Positions 25,659 to 33,938 of a DNA stretch of 64,000 bases are shown here, piece by piece. The notes below the pieces were generated by a model. It saw only the letters and a program-made list of their open reading frames with translations, had not been told where the DNA came from and searched no databases. Within the stretch, counting starts at the first letter, position 1. Every line of letters starts with the position of its first letter. The stretch is taken from contig JAWPMN010000001.1 in NCBI GenBank assembly GCA_033344895.1, positions 2,860,001 through 2,924,000 on the forward strand, read 5' to 3'. The DNA comes from Alphaproteobacteria bacterium (lineage in GTDB: Bacteria; Pseudomonadota; Alphaproteobacteria; UBA8366; Aestuariispiraceae). Position numbers and translations under genes: made by a program.

Positions 25659-26033
25659 CCCTTCCGACTCCCACCGCCATTCGACCGGCTGAGCGTACGG
25701 GTGGAGAATCTTCTGGTGTTCCGAAAATTTGGGTTTTTCAGAACCGCGACTCGCCACAGCTTGGCCCCGTCGGCGGCAACAAAACTTTCTTCGAAAAAGT
25801 CTTTGCGCCCGTGAATCCCCTATGGCAGTCTAAACCTAGTGCGGTGATACGGACCGATCCACCAGATATCGCGGCTAACACGACATCTGGATAGGCATGG
25901 AGAGAGGCCTAGAGCGGTGATCGTCACGGCACCGACGGCGGAGGATCCGCCGGGTCCCGGGCTCTTTGCGGCCGGCATGGAGATTTCGGGGCGGCGGGCC
26001 ATCCCTTCCGCACCATCGAAGGGGAGAAGACCC
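25659..26033. other. Gene-poor gap before ybjN-like gene
   Basis: About 375 bases between the terminator and the YbjN start. The first half is relatively AT-rich (around 25720-25810) and probably contains the promoter. I see no convincing gene, hairpin or repeat; an in-frame extension of the YbjN gene to 25917 is unlikely because it lacks a binding site. Confidence 0.4.
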
Positions 26034-26537
26034 ATGACCAGTTTGCAGGTCGACCATACCGCACAGCTCGCGAATCCGCTCGATATCCTCGAAGCCATGT
26101 TCCAGGCCAATGAATGGCCTTTCGAACGGTCTGACGACGAGGAATTGATCGTCGAGACGACCGGCGGCTGGTGCGACTACCGTCTGCTGTTCGTGTGGCG
26201 GGAAGACATGCATGCATTCTACTACACCTGCACGTTCGATCTGAAGATTCCCAGCGATCGCCGCCGTGGCGTGGCGGAACTGCTGGCGCTGATCAATGAA
26301 AAGATGTGGATGGGCCATTTCGATCTGTGTTCGGAAAGCGGTTCCCCGACCTATCGCCACACGATCCCGACGCGCGGAATGGCGGGTTTCTCCGTTGAGC
26401 AGCTGGAAGATCTGATGGATATCGCCCTGGCCGAGTGCGAGCGCTTCTATCCGGCATTCCAGTTCCTGCTCTGGGGCGGGTATCAGCCCGAGGAAGCCGT
26501 GCAGGCAGCACTGCTGGACTGTCAGGGAGAAGCCTGA
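26034..26537 (+). CDS. YbjN domain protein
   Basis: This 167-residue soluble protein matches the YbjN family: FQANEWPFERSDDEELIVET near the start, then CDYRLLFVWREDMHAFYYTC, VAELLALINEKMWMGHFDL and a C-terminal helix CERFYPAFQFLLWGG. YbjN proteins adopt a type III secretion chaperone-like fold and are linked to stress and motility in other bacteria, but the molecular role is unsettled. The ATG at 26034 follows GGGGAGAAG. A terminator lies at 26574-26604. Confidence 0.85.
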   Translation: MTSLQVDHTAQLANPLDILEAMFQANEWPFERSDDEELIVETTGGWCDYRLLFVWREDMHAFYYTCTFDLKIPSDRRRGVAELLALINEKMWMGHFDLCSESGSPTYRHTIPTRGMAGFSVEQLEDLMDIALAECERFYPAFQFLLWGGYQPEEAVQAALLDCQGEA

Positions 26538-26573
26538 CCGGTCGCGCCTGTCTCAGGCGGATCTTCTTTCCTG

Positions 26574-26604
26574 ATCCCCCGCGTTTCAGGGCGCGGGGGA
26601 TTTT
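26574..26604 (+). terminator. Rho-independent terminator
   Basis: ATCCCCCGCG (26574-26583) pairs with CGCGGGGGAT (26592-26601), followed by four T; ends the ybjN-like gene. Confidence 0.88.
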
Positions 26605-26687
26605 GCGTTCCGATGGGGCGCTTCCAAATTGACATCGGATGCCACCTATGGCGAAAGAACCCCACCATCTGATCGGGGAGTGGGCGG

Positions 26688-27089
26688 ATGTTCTTTGAGA
26701 AGCTGAGCCTCAGGCAAAAGATCGCGCTTCTGGCGCTGGCGAAGCGCATGATGATCGCCGATGCCAAGGTGCGCGTGGAAGAGGATGCGCTCTACCAGAT
26801 TCTTCGAAACGAGCTTGGACCGGGTGTGGATGCACCGACACAGGACGTTTTCGGCCCGATCGACGTATCTGAATTCGATGACCGCCATTCCCGACTTGTA
26901 CTGTTGCTTGCACTCGCCATCATGGCGTTCATCGACGACAACTTCCACCCCAGCGAATCGAGCGTCCTGTCCCAGGTGACAGAACAGTTGGGGTTCTCCG
27001 AGGAATTGGTCGCAAGGGCCATGGACATTGCGGAGCGACAGGGGGCGATCGTCGTCGAAATTGAAAATCTGTTCGGCACGGCCGGGTGA
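26688..27089 (+). CDS. TerB-like helical protein
   Basis: A 133-residue all-helical acidic protein: RQKIALLALAKRMMIADAKV, then VEEDALYQILRNELGP, and the second-half helices LLLALAIMAFIDDNFHPSE and VTEQLGFSEELVARAMDIAE. The two-fold pattern with acidic D/E at helix starts resembles the TerB/tellurite-resistance fold, which binds metal ions. The start has GGGGAG upstream with 10-nt spacing. It precedes proC by 36 nt and may share its message. The role is unknown. Confidence 0.6.
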   Translation: MFFEKLSLRQKIALLALAKRMMIADAKVRVEEDALYQILRNELGPGVDAPTQDVFGPIDVSEFDDRHSRLVLLLALAIMAFIDDNFHPSESSVLSQVTEQLGFSEELVARAMDIAERQGAIVVEIENLFGTAG

Positions 27090-27125
27090 CCGACCCCCCG
27101 ACATCGAAGTCCAAAGGAGTATCCC

Positions 27126-27950
27126 ATGACGCAGACCCTGACGAGACCCCTCATTCTGATCGGATGCGGCAAGATGGGCGGCGCAATGCTGAGCGGCTGG
27201 CTCGAATCCGGTATCGCCGGAGGCGGTGTCTATGTCGTCGATCCCATGGGGGGCGGACCGTTCAAGGGGCGTGATGGCGTCACCGTCGTGGCGGGCGCGG
27301 ACGAGGTGCCGGACGATCTTGATCCGGAGGTCATCGTTCTGGCGGTGAAGCCGCAGCAGATGGATGCATTACTGGCCGATTACAAACGCTTCTCCGGGTC
27401 GTCGAGCCTGTTTGTGTCCATTGCGGCCGGGAAGACCATCGGATACTTCGAGACGCATCTGGGGGCGGACGCTGCCATCGTACGTGCGATGCCGAACACG
27501 CCCGCCGCCATTGGCCAGGGGATCACGGTTGCTTGCCCGAACGGGAATGTCAGTGCGGATCAGGTTGCGCTGGCCGAACGGTTGCTGCGTGCCGTCGGGG
27601 AGGCGGCGAGCGTTGACGACGAACGCCTGATTGATGCGGTGACCGCGCTCAGCGGGGGCGGACCGGCCTACACCTTCCTTTTGATCGAATGCATGGCGAA
27701 GGCCGGTGCTGCCGCCGGGCTGCCGCAGGATCTGGCGGATCGGCTCGCTCTCGTGACCGTTGCCGGGGCGGGACAACTGGCCCTGTCCAGCGAAGAACAG
27801 CCGTCGAAACTGCGCGAGAATGTGACCAGCCCGGGCGGGACGACCCTGGAAGCGCTGAAAGTGCTGATGCGGGAAGGCGACGGCCTGCCGGACCTCATGG
27901 TGGAGGCGATTGCTGCCGCCACGCGCCGGTCCAGGGAACTGGGCAGCTAA
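27126..27950 (+). CDS. proC: Pyrroline-5-carboxylate reductase
   Basis: This 274-residue enzyme has the NADP-binding IGCGKMGGAMLSGWLESG at the N terminus, VRAMPNTPAAIGQGITV in the middle and the C-terminal active-site helices ALSGGGPAYTFLLIECMA and LRENVTSPGGTTLEALKVL, all diagnostic of ProC. It catalyses the last step of proline synthesis. AAAGGAG precedes the ATG. It converges on the AlkX-like gene. Confidence 0.95.
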   Translation: MTQTLTRPLILIGCGKMGGAMLSGWLESGIAGGGVYVVDPMGGGPFKGRDGVTVVAGADEVPDDLDPEVIVLAVKPQQMDALLADYKRFSGSSSLFVSIAAGKTIGYFETHLGADAAIVRAMPNTPAAIGQGITVACPNGNVSADQVALAERLLRAVGEAASVDDERLIDAVTALSGGGPAYTFLLIECMAKAGAAAGLPQDLADRLALVTVAGAGQLALSSEEQPSKLRENVTSPGGTTLEALKVLMREGDGLPDLMVEAIAAATRRSRELGS

Positions 27951-27976
27951 CGGACGGGCCCTGCTGCCGGGCTTGG

Positions 27977-29203
27977 CTACAGGGCCTGATTCAGGACAAT
28001 CGGGTCGCGCAGCCAGCCGTCCTCATAACGGATGCCGGACAGGTTTCCAAATTTCCGCTGGCGGTCCAGTTCGGATTCCAGCTTTTTCATGCGCCCCTTG
28101 CCGAAACGGATTCCCGGTTCGGGCCACAGGGCGGTGATCTGCAGCGCGTCCGCGTTTCGATCCGCCTTCATGTCGATGCGGCCGACCATTCTGTCTCCCT
28201 CGAGAATGGGGAAGACATAATAGCCGAATGTCCGCTTCTCGGCAGGCACGAAGACCTCGATCCGGTAGTCGAATCCGAACAGGCCTTTCAGACGTTTACG
28301 GTCGCGCAGGACCGGGTCGAACGGGTTGAGGATGCGCAAACCGGGTGGCGGCGCGCCGGTGGAGCGCACGGCGGCGACGAGGTCCATCCGCCCGAACAAT
28401 GTGCGCTTCCGTCCGTCGATCTGTTCGACGCAGACTGGCTCCACTCCCTCACCGAGATGCCGGTCGCACCAGCGTTTGGCATCGTCCGTCGTGATCAGGT
28501 CCCAATAGCCCGCGATTTCGCCTGCGGTCCCGAATCCAAGCCGATGAAGCGCCTCCCGGCATGCCCAGTCGACAAGTTCGTCATGGTCCACGGGCGCCTC
28601 GCGATGCGGTGCCGGAATCACACGATGGGTGAGGTCATAGACCTTCTGGAAACCCTCCCGGCGGCAGATCGCCAGTTCTCCAATCCGCCAAAGATATTCC
28701 AGGGCCGTTTTGGAGGGGTGCCAGTTCCACCAGGCTCCGGGTCCCTTGCGCTCGTCTGGCGAGAGTTCGCGGGAAAGCACCGGACCGTTTGCCTCGATAT
28801 GGCTCAGGACCTGTGCGGTTTCGTTCAGGAAATCCGGGCCGTGCCAACGGGTATAGCGATCCGACAACAGTCTTCGGCGGTTTTCGAAGCGCCGCATCCA
28901 GTACGGATAGAATGCCGACGGGATGACCGATGCATCATGGGTCCAGTTTTCAAAAAGCTGCCGCTTCCGCTCCACCAGACGCTTCAACTGAAGCGGCCGG
29001 TAGCCGGTGGCGCGGCTGGACAGGATCATGTGATGGGCGCGTTCCAGCATGTTGATACTGTCGATCTGAACGAAACCCAGCCGACAGATCAGATCCATCA
29101 GGGTGTCGTCATTCATTGGCCGGCGGTGCGATTCACCCAGGCCCTGAAGCCCCAGAATCAGGTGACGGCCCTGCTCGGCGGTGATGGTCGGCAGGGCCGT
29201 CAT
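27977..29203 (-). CDS. AlkX/YcaQ-type DNA glycosylase (winged-helix, HTH_42)
   Basis: A 408-residue member of the YcaQ/AlkZ glycosylase superfamily. The catalytic region FVQIDSINMLERAHHMILSS contains Gln46-Ile47-Asp48, i.e. the Q-x-D form that distinguishes AlkX-like enzymes from the Q-x-Q AlkZ type. AlkX unhooks DNA interstrand crosslinks and excises alkylated bases. Further family segments are FEVFVPAEKRTFGYYVFPIL (residues read as EVFVPAEKRTFGYYVFPILE) and DRMVGRIDMKADR. Its start overlaps the acetyltransferase stop by four bases (ATGA), suggesting one transcript with that gene and DUF1289. Confidence 0.88.
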   Translation of the reverse strand: MTALPTITAEQGRHLILGLQGLGESHRRPMNDDTLMDLICRLGFVQIDSINMLERAHHMILSSRATGYRPLQLKRLVERKRQLFENWTHDASVIPSAFYPYWMRRFENRRRLLSDRYTRWHGPDFLNETAQVLSHIEANGPVLSRELSPDERKGPGAWWNWHPSKTALEYLWRIGELAICRREGFQKVYDLTHRVIPAPHREAPVDHDELVDWACREALHRLGFGTAGEIAGYWDLITTDDAKRWCDRHLGEGVEPVCVEQIDGRKRTLFGRMDLVAAVRSTGAPPPGLRILNPFDPVLRDRKRLKGLFGFDYRIEVFVPAEKRTFGYYVFPILEGDRMVGRIDMKADRNADALQITALWPEPGIRFGKGRMKKLESELDRQRKFGNLSGIRYEDGWLRDPIVLNQAL

Positions 29204-29697
29204 GCGGACTTCTCCATGAAGATGACAGGCAGGTCGGCCCCGGGCGCGGGCATGACGCCGCGTGAAACCGGACTGTATCCCAGGGCCGCATAGAACCCTT
29301 CCGCATTGGCGTTGGATCGGACAGTCAGGTGCCGGCGGCCGGCTGCGCGGGCGGCCTGTTCCACCCTTTGCACCAACCGCCGGCCCAGTCCGGCTCCGGC
29401 TGTGTCCGGATGGACGAAGACCTTCCGAATTCGGGCGGCATGGGACGAATCCGGCACGTCACACCAGCCGGCGCTTCCCAGCAGACGCCCGTCCTCATGC
29501 CATGCAAGAAGGAGATTGTTGGCGGCGAGGGTCCCTGCGTAACCCGGGTCGCGAATCAGAAGAATATGCGCGCGTATCTGGTCCGGTGTGTGGAAGGGGC
29601 CGGCGAGCCCGGACCAAGCGGTCTCGTGCAACCGTCGCACCGCTTCGGCGTCTTCCACCCGGTAGGCGGCGAACCGAATGGCCGTTGAATCGATCAC
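29200..29697 (-). CDS. GNAT family N-acetyltransferase
   Basis: A 165-residue GNAT domain: strand and helix FAAYRVEDAEAVRRLHETAW, the core IRKVFVHPDTAGAGLGRRLV with the acetyl-CoA pyrophosphate loop, and the C-terminal LTVRSNANAEGFYAALGYSP. The GTG at 29697 is chosen because it overlaps the DUF1289 stop (GTGA) and the domain starts immediately; a longer in-frame start at 29871 would run through the DUF1289 gene in another frame. The acetyl acceptor is unknown. Confidence 0.85.
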   Translation of the reverse strand: MIDSTAIRFAAYRVEDAEAVRRLHETAWSGLAGPFHTPDQIRAHILLIRDPGYAGTLAANNLLLAWHEDGRLLGSAGWCDVPDSSHAARIRKVFVHPDTAGAGLGRRLVQRVEQAARAAGRRHLTVRSNANAEGFYAALGYSPVSRGVMPAPGADLPVIFMEKSA

Positions 29698-29939
29698 GTT
29701 TCCGTCGCCGCCCCGCCGCGGCGTCGGCGCCTCGGGCGCAGGTCGCTTTCCGACACCCGTCCGGCGGCAATGCGCCGCGCGCGCAGCGCCTGGACAATTT
29801 CGTAACGGCGCTCGTTGGTTGCACCGCCCCATTCCGCGATTTCTCCCGTCGTGCGCATGCAGCCGGAGCATCGGCCTGTCGCAGGATCCAATGCGCAGAT
29901 ACCGATGCAGGGGGAGGGGATGTTGGGCAGGGCTGCCAC
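29694..29939 (-). CDS. DUF1289 family protein
   Basis: An 81-residue protein with the DUF1289 cysteine pattern IPSPCIGICALDPATGRCSG then CMRTTGEIAEW: four Cys in two closely spaced pairs that probably bind a metal. The rest is a basic tail (ARRIAAGRVSESDLRPRRRR). The ATG is preceded by TCGTGGC with no strong binding site. First gene of a DUF1289-GNAT-AlkX unit with overlapping stops and starts. The role of the family is not established. Confidence 0.85.
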   Translation of the reverse strand: MAALPNIPSPCIGICALDPATGRCSGCMRTTGEIAEWGGATNERRYEIVQALRARRIAAGRVSESDLRPRRRRRGGAATET

Positions 29940-30030
29940 GAATTCGTTCCAGTTTTGTTTGACCCTGTCCAGCTAATCGGGCTGTCGCGGGAATTCAAGT
30001 CGATTCACCAGCAAGGGCGGTGATTGCCTA

Positions 30031-30052
30031 TATTTCGATGATTCTAGAAATA
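30031..30052. promoter_or_regulatory. Candidate ArsR operator, promoter-proximal copy
   Basis: A 22-bp hyphenated dyad with half-sites TATTTC (30031-30036) and GAAATA (30047-30052), ending 3 bp before the -35 box. A second copy with 19 of 22 identical bases lies inside the next gene at 30477-30498. Confidence 0.55.
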
Positions 30053-30055
30053 CCG

Positions 30056-30084
30056 TTGACATCGATCTGAGATCGCCGTAGTTT
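30056..30084 (+). promoter_or_regulatory. Probable arsR promoter
   Basis: TTGACA (30056-30061) and TAGTTT (30079-30084) with a 17-bp spacer. The predicted start of transcription, about 7 nt on, coincides with the ATG at 30091, so the message may be leaderless. Confidence 0.6.
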
Positions 30085-30090
30085 TAGGGC

Positions 30091-30426
30091 ATGAGTGAAC
30101 TGGAACAGACTGCGGCCTGCTTGGAGGCCCTTGGAAACCCCACACGGTTGGCGATCTACCGCCTTCTGGTCCGTGCGGGTGAAGAGGGACAGAGTGTCGG
30201 CCGAATTCAGGCCGCCCTGTCGGTTCCGGCTTCGACGCTGTCCCATCATCTGAAGCATCTGGAGATGGTCGGAATGGTTTTGCGGCGGCGGGAAGGGACC
30301 ACTCATACCTGCGTTGCGAATTACAGGACGATGAACAAGGTTCTCGGATTCCTGACGGAAGAATGCTGTGCCGACAGCGGCATCGCCCCCACACAACCCC
30401 ACAGCGCCCACAAGATAAGCGCCTGA
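30091..30426 (+). CDS. ArsR-family metal-responsive repressor
   Basis: This 111-residue regulator has the ArsR winged helix: LEALGNPTRLAIYRLLVRAG, then VPASTLSHHLKHLEMVGMV with the recognition helix. The C-terminal CCADSG supplies two adjacent cysteines and the following segment two histidines, a plausible metal site. It lies 17 nt before the permease gene, the normal pairing for SO_0444-type Cu/Zn efflux permeases. No clear Shine-Dalgarno precedes the ATG, in line with a leaderless message. Confidence 0.88.
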   Translation: MSELEQTAACLEALGNPTRLAIYRLLVRAGEEGQSVGRIQAALSVPASTLSHHLKHLEMVGMVLRRREGTTHTCVANYRTMNKVLGFLTEECCADSGIAPTQPHSAHKISA

Positions 30427-30443
30427 CGCTTTGGAGAGCGACG

Positions 30444-31547
30444 ATGACGGATCACGCCCAAGGTACTTCGCCCAACTATTTCGATGTTTCTGGAAGTATC
30501 GTTTCCTGGCTTCGATCCCTGCCGAGGGACCGGGTTGTCTGGGCGTTCGCTGCTCTAATCGCTGCGGTCTTTCTGCTGGCGACGGATGATGCGACGGCGC
30601 TCCTCGGTGCGACCGGCAACAGCCTCGCGGAAACCGGGCCCTTCATTGCCGCAAGTATTCTGATCGCCGCCTACGTTAAGGCGACGGGTGCGGATGCCCT
30701 GATTGCCCGCGCCCTGTCCGGGCGACAGGAAAGCGCGGTCCTGACGGCGGCCGTCTTTGGAGCCTTGTCGCCGTTCTGCTCCTGCGGGGTGGTGCCGTTG
30801 ATCGCGGCGCTGCTGGCTGCCGGGGTGCCGCTGGCACCGGTCATGGCCTTCTGGCTCGCCTCACCGGTGATCGATCCGGAAATGCTGGTCCTGACCTGGG
30901 GCGTGCTTGGGGCGGAAATGGCGATTGCGAAGACGCTTGCTGCCATCGGGCTGGGATTGCTCGGCGGAGGCACGGTCATGGCAATGCAGCACATGGGCAT
31001 GCTCTGCGACGTTCTGCGCGACGGTGTGGGCGGGAAATCCTGCTGTGGCACCAAGCCGTCACCGGTCGCGACCGGTCAGGGCTGCGGCCCCGCCAAGGAT
31101 GAGACGCCGCGTTGGGCGTTCTGGACGGAAGGCAATCGTCGCATTCAGTTCGTCGAGGAGACCGGGACGATGGGCTGGTTTCTGGTCAAGTGGCTGAGCC
31201 TTGCCTTCCTGATCGAGGCGATGATGATCGCCTGGGTTCCGATGGAGCGGATTGCGGGCGGCCTGTCAGAACTTGGCCCGTTCGCTGTTCCCGCCGCGGC
31301 GGCGGTCGGGGTTCCCGCTTATCTCAACGGATACGCTGCGATCCCGCTGGTCCGCGGCCTGATGGAAGTGGGCCTGCAACCCGGGGCCGCGCTGGCCTTC
31401 ATGGTCGCGGGCGGCGTCACCTGCATCCCGGCCGCGGTCGCCGTCAAAGCATTGGTGAAGATGCCGGTTTTCCTGATGTACCTCGCCATAGCGGCCATCG
31501 GTTCCGTTGCCGCCGGCTTCGCCTTTTCGGTCTACTTCATGATCTAG
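30444..31547 (+). CDS. SO_0444-type Cu/Zn efflux permease
   Basis: A 367-residue membrane protein with about eight hydrophobic segments. The family motif PFCSCGVVPLIAALLAAGVP and its second-half counterpart GVPAYLNGYAAIPLVRGLM are present, separated by a cytoplasmic loop with a Cys-rich patch (GKSCCGTKPSPVATGQGCGP) that probably binds metal. This arrangement after an ArsR regulator is that of the SO_0444 Cu/Zn efflux permeases (relatives of ArsP). The ATG at 30444 has TTGGAGAG. A 22-bp operator-like sequence lies inside its first codons. Confidence 0.87.
   Translation: MTDHAQGTSPNYFDVSGSIVSWLRSLPRDRVVWAFAALIAAVFLLATDDATALLGATGNSLAETGPFIAASILIAAYVKATGADALIARALSGRQESAVLTAAVFGALSPFCSCGVVPLIAALLAAGVPLAPVMAFWLASPVIDPEMLVLTWGVLGAEMAIAKTLAAIGLGLLGGGTVMAMQHMGMLCDVLRDGVGGKSCCGTKPSPVATGQGCGPAKDETPRWAFWTEGNRRIQFVEETGTMGWFLVKWLSLAFLIEAMMIAWVPMERIAGGLSELGPFAVPAAAAVGVPAYLNGYAAIPLVRGLMEVGLQPGAALAFMVAGGVTCIPAAVAVKALVKMPVFLMYLAIAAIGSVAAGFAFSVYFMI
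30477..30498. promoter_or_regulatory. Second ArsR operator-like site inside the permease gene
   Basis: TATTTC (30477-30482) and GAAGTA (30493-30498) with the same 10-bp spacer pattern as the site at 30031-30052; 19 of 22 bases agree. It encodes codons 12-19 of the permease (reading YFDVSGSI). Confidence 0.4.
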
Positions 31548-33784
31548 GCGTTCAGGTAGTTCCAGACCCGTTCGGGCGTCAGCGGCATGTCGATGTCCTG
31601 GCGCCCGATTGCGTCTGCGACGGCATTTACGACTGCGGCCGGGCCACCAATGCTGGCGATTTCACCGGCGCCTTTCATGCCCAGAATGTTGATCTCCGTC
31701 GGCGTGTCGGCCGAATGCAGATCGAAAAACGGCACATCCCCGGCGCGGGGCAGCTGGTAATCCATGAAAGACCCGCTGAGCAACTGACCGGTATCCGGAT
31801 CGAATGCGGTGCGCTCGTACAAGGCCTGACCGATTGCCTGCGCCAGGCCGCCATGAATCTGACCTTCGGCAATCATCGGATTGACCCGACGGCCGAGATC
31901 GTCGACCGCTGTGAACCGGTCGAGTTTCACGAAACCGGTATCCGGATCGACCTCGACTTCCACGATATAGGCACCATGCGGGACAGTCTGGATTTCGTGA
32001 TCGCTTTCGGCGGTGCCACCGCAAAGATTCTCGCGTTCCTCCGGCAGGTCGGCGGCAATTTCCGTCAGGGTGACGCGGCGGTCCGTGCCGACGACCGTGA
32101 AACCACCCGCGCCGTACTCCAGGTCCACCTCGGCGGTTTCCAGCCGCTCGGCGGCCAGTGCGCGAGCATTGTCCAGCATGACATCGGCTGCCTTCATGAT
32201 CGTCACGCCTGCAATCGGCAGAGAAGACGATCCGCCGGTCCCGCCGCCGGTCTTGATTTCCGCGGTATCGCCCTCGACAACGCGAATGCGGTCCATCGGA
32301 ATTTCCAGCTTGTCGGCCAGCAATTGCGCAAACGCGGTCTCGTGCCCCTGGCCGGATGCCTGGACCCCGGTCAGGACAAGGACACTGCCATCCTGTTGCA
32401 GCAGCACTTCGCTGCGTTCGGATGCGCTGCCGCCGGTCAGGTGCAGGTATAGGCCGATCCCGATACCGCGCTTCAATCCCCTGGATTCGCTTTCCGCCCG
32501 CCGGGCCTCGAAGCCTTGCCAATCGGCCGCGTCCGCACCGGCATCCATGACCGCTTCGAAGCGGGCGGAATCGTAAATGAAGCCATTGGCGGCCTGATAG
32601 GGCATCTTGGCTTCAGGCACCAGATTGCGGCGCCTGAACTCAAGCGGCCCCAGCCCGGTTTCCCGCCCTGCCTTCTCAATCAGGCGTTCGACCAGATACT
32701 GCGCCTCCGGCTTCCCGGCGCCGCGGTAGGCATCGGTCGGGGCGGCATTCGTATAGACGGCCGAGACCCGCACATGCAGGGCCGGGATGTCATAGACATG
32801 ACCCAGTGTCTTGGTGAATCCCTTGGTCAGTACACCGACACCCAGCGCAGACGCATAGGCGCCCATGTCACCGATCGTGTCGACCTTCAATGCGGTGATC
32901 CGGCCGTCGGCGTCGATTGCAATAGAAGCCTTCCCGGCCTGGCCCCGTCCATAGGCGTCGGACAGGAACGCCTCGGACCGGCTTTCGACCCAGCGTACGG
33001 GGCGCCCGAATGCCTTGGACGCGGCAAGCACCAGTGACTGTTCGGGATAATTCATCAGCTTGATGCCGAAACTGCCACCGACATCGCCGGTCACCACGCG
33101 GACGGCGGCAGGGTCGACGCCAAGCGTCGCGGCCATCATGTCGCGCATGAAATGTACGCCCTGCGTCTGGGTGAACAGGGTGTAGCCGCCGTCCTTGTAT
33201 TGCCCCAGGGCGGACCGTGTCTCGATCGGCGCGACGGAAACCCGGTCGCTGCGCTGGCTGATCTCGACGATCTGGTTTGCTGCGGCAAAGGCGGCTTCGA
33301 CCACATCAGCATCGCCCTCCTCCCAGACAACGGCGGTGTCGGTTGAGTGGACCGGATCGGTGACGGCGGGCAGTTCATTGAAATCCGCCAGAATTGCTTC
33401 CATCGCGTCGTGGGCGGCGGATTCCGACTCTGCGACGATGAAGGCGATCGGGTCACCGACGAAACGGACCGTGTCCCGCGCCAGCAGGTCGCGGACGGGG
33501 GCGCGGAAGGGCGTGCCGTCGCTGCCGGCATGGGCGGCCTTGCACGGCATCGGCTTGCAGCCCAGTCGGTCCAGGTCGGCAGCAGTCAGAATGCCGACGA
33601 CGCCCGGAATTTCGGCTGCGTCGGCGACATCCAGCTCCGTGATACGGCCATGCGCGACCGGAGACCGGAAAACGACGGCATGCAGCATGTCCGGCAGGCG
33701 CAAGTCTTCGACAAAGCGGCCTTTGCCGGTCAGCAGTCTTGTATCCTCAAGGCGCGGAATCGATTTGCCGGACCAGTCGCTCAT
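31544..33784 (-). CDS. Molybdenum hydroxylase large subunit (CoxL/XdhB-like), orphan
   Basis: This 746-residue protein matches the molybdopterin-binding subunit of aerobic CO dehydrogenase/xanthine dehydrogenase enzymes: DTRLLTGKGRFVEDLRLPDM, then TGDVGGSFGIKLMNYPEQSL, TDAYRGAGKPEAQYLVERL and the catalytic Glu in MKGAGEIASIGGPAAVVNAV. The AYRGAG loop lacks the Cys of form I CO dehydrogenase (AYRCSFR), so CO oxidation is unlikely; a purine, aldehyde or N-heterocycle is more plausible. The usual FAD and [2Fe-2S] subunit genes are not next to it. Its stop overlaps the permease stop by four bases. Confidence 0.87.
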   Translation of the reverse strand: MSDWSGKSIPRLEDTRLLTGKGRFVEDLRLPDMLHAVVFRSPVAHGRITELDVADAAEIPGVVGILTAADLDRLGCKPMPCKAAHAGSDGTPFRAPVRDLLARDTVRFVGDPIAFIVAESESAAHDAMEAILADFNELPAVTDPVHSTDTAVVWEEGDADVVEAAFAAANQIVEISQRSDRVSVAPIETRSALGQYKDGGYTLFTQTQGVHFMRDMMAATLGVDPAAVRVVTGDVGGSFGIKLMNYPEQSLVLAASKAFGRPVRWVESRSEAFLSDAYGRGQAGKASIAIDADGRITALKVDTIGDMGAYASALGVGVLTKGFTKTLGHVYDIPALHVRVSAVYTNAAPTDAYRGAGKPEAQYLVERLIEKAGRETGLGPLEFRRRNLVPEAKMPYQAANGFIYDSARFEAVMDAGADAADWQGFEARRAESESRGLKRGIGIGLYLHLTGGSASERSEVLLQQDGSVLVLTGVQASGQGHETAFAQLLADKLEIPMDRIRVVEGDTAEIKTGGGTGGSSSLPIAGVTIMKAADVMLDNARALAAERLETAEVDLEYGAGGFTVVGTDRRVTLTEIAADLPEERENLCGGTAESDHEIQTVPHGAYIVEVEVDPDTGFVKLDRFTAVDDLGRRVNPMIAEGQIHGGLAQAIGQALYERTAFDPDTGQLLSGSFMDYQLPRAGDVPFFDLHSADTPTEINILGMKGAGEIASIGGPAAVVNAVADAIGRQDIDMPLTPERVWNYLNA

Positions 33785-33884
33785 GTCACACTCCCGTTTT
33801 CGCGTCGGTCCGGTTTAGCAATGTGCAACCCGGGCGACAAACCGGAATAGCGACCGATGGCCCGAAGCGGCCCTGGCAAAGAAA

Positions 33885-33916
33885 TTGAATGCCCATTCCA
33901 GAAATCTATATTGGAA
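33885..33916 (+). promoter_or_regulatory. Promoter and overlapping dyad of the tetR gene at 33939
   Basis: -35 TTGAAT (33885-33890), 16 bp, -10 TATATT (33907-33912). TTCCA (33896-33900) and TGGAA (33912-33916) form a dyad over the spacer and -10, suggesting autorepression. Confidence 0.5.
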
Positions 33917-33938
33917 GGGTGAAAGAGGAGTCTGAACA

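Noticed and set aside
27689-29293. Plus-strand open frame of 534 codons
   Set aside because: Out-of-frame overlap of proC followed by antisense of the AlkX-like gene; composition is that of a shadow frame.
31112-32452. Plus-strand open frame of 446 codons
   Set aside because: Overlaps the permease in another frame and runs antisense through the molybdenum hydroxylase gene.
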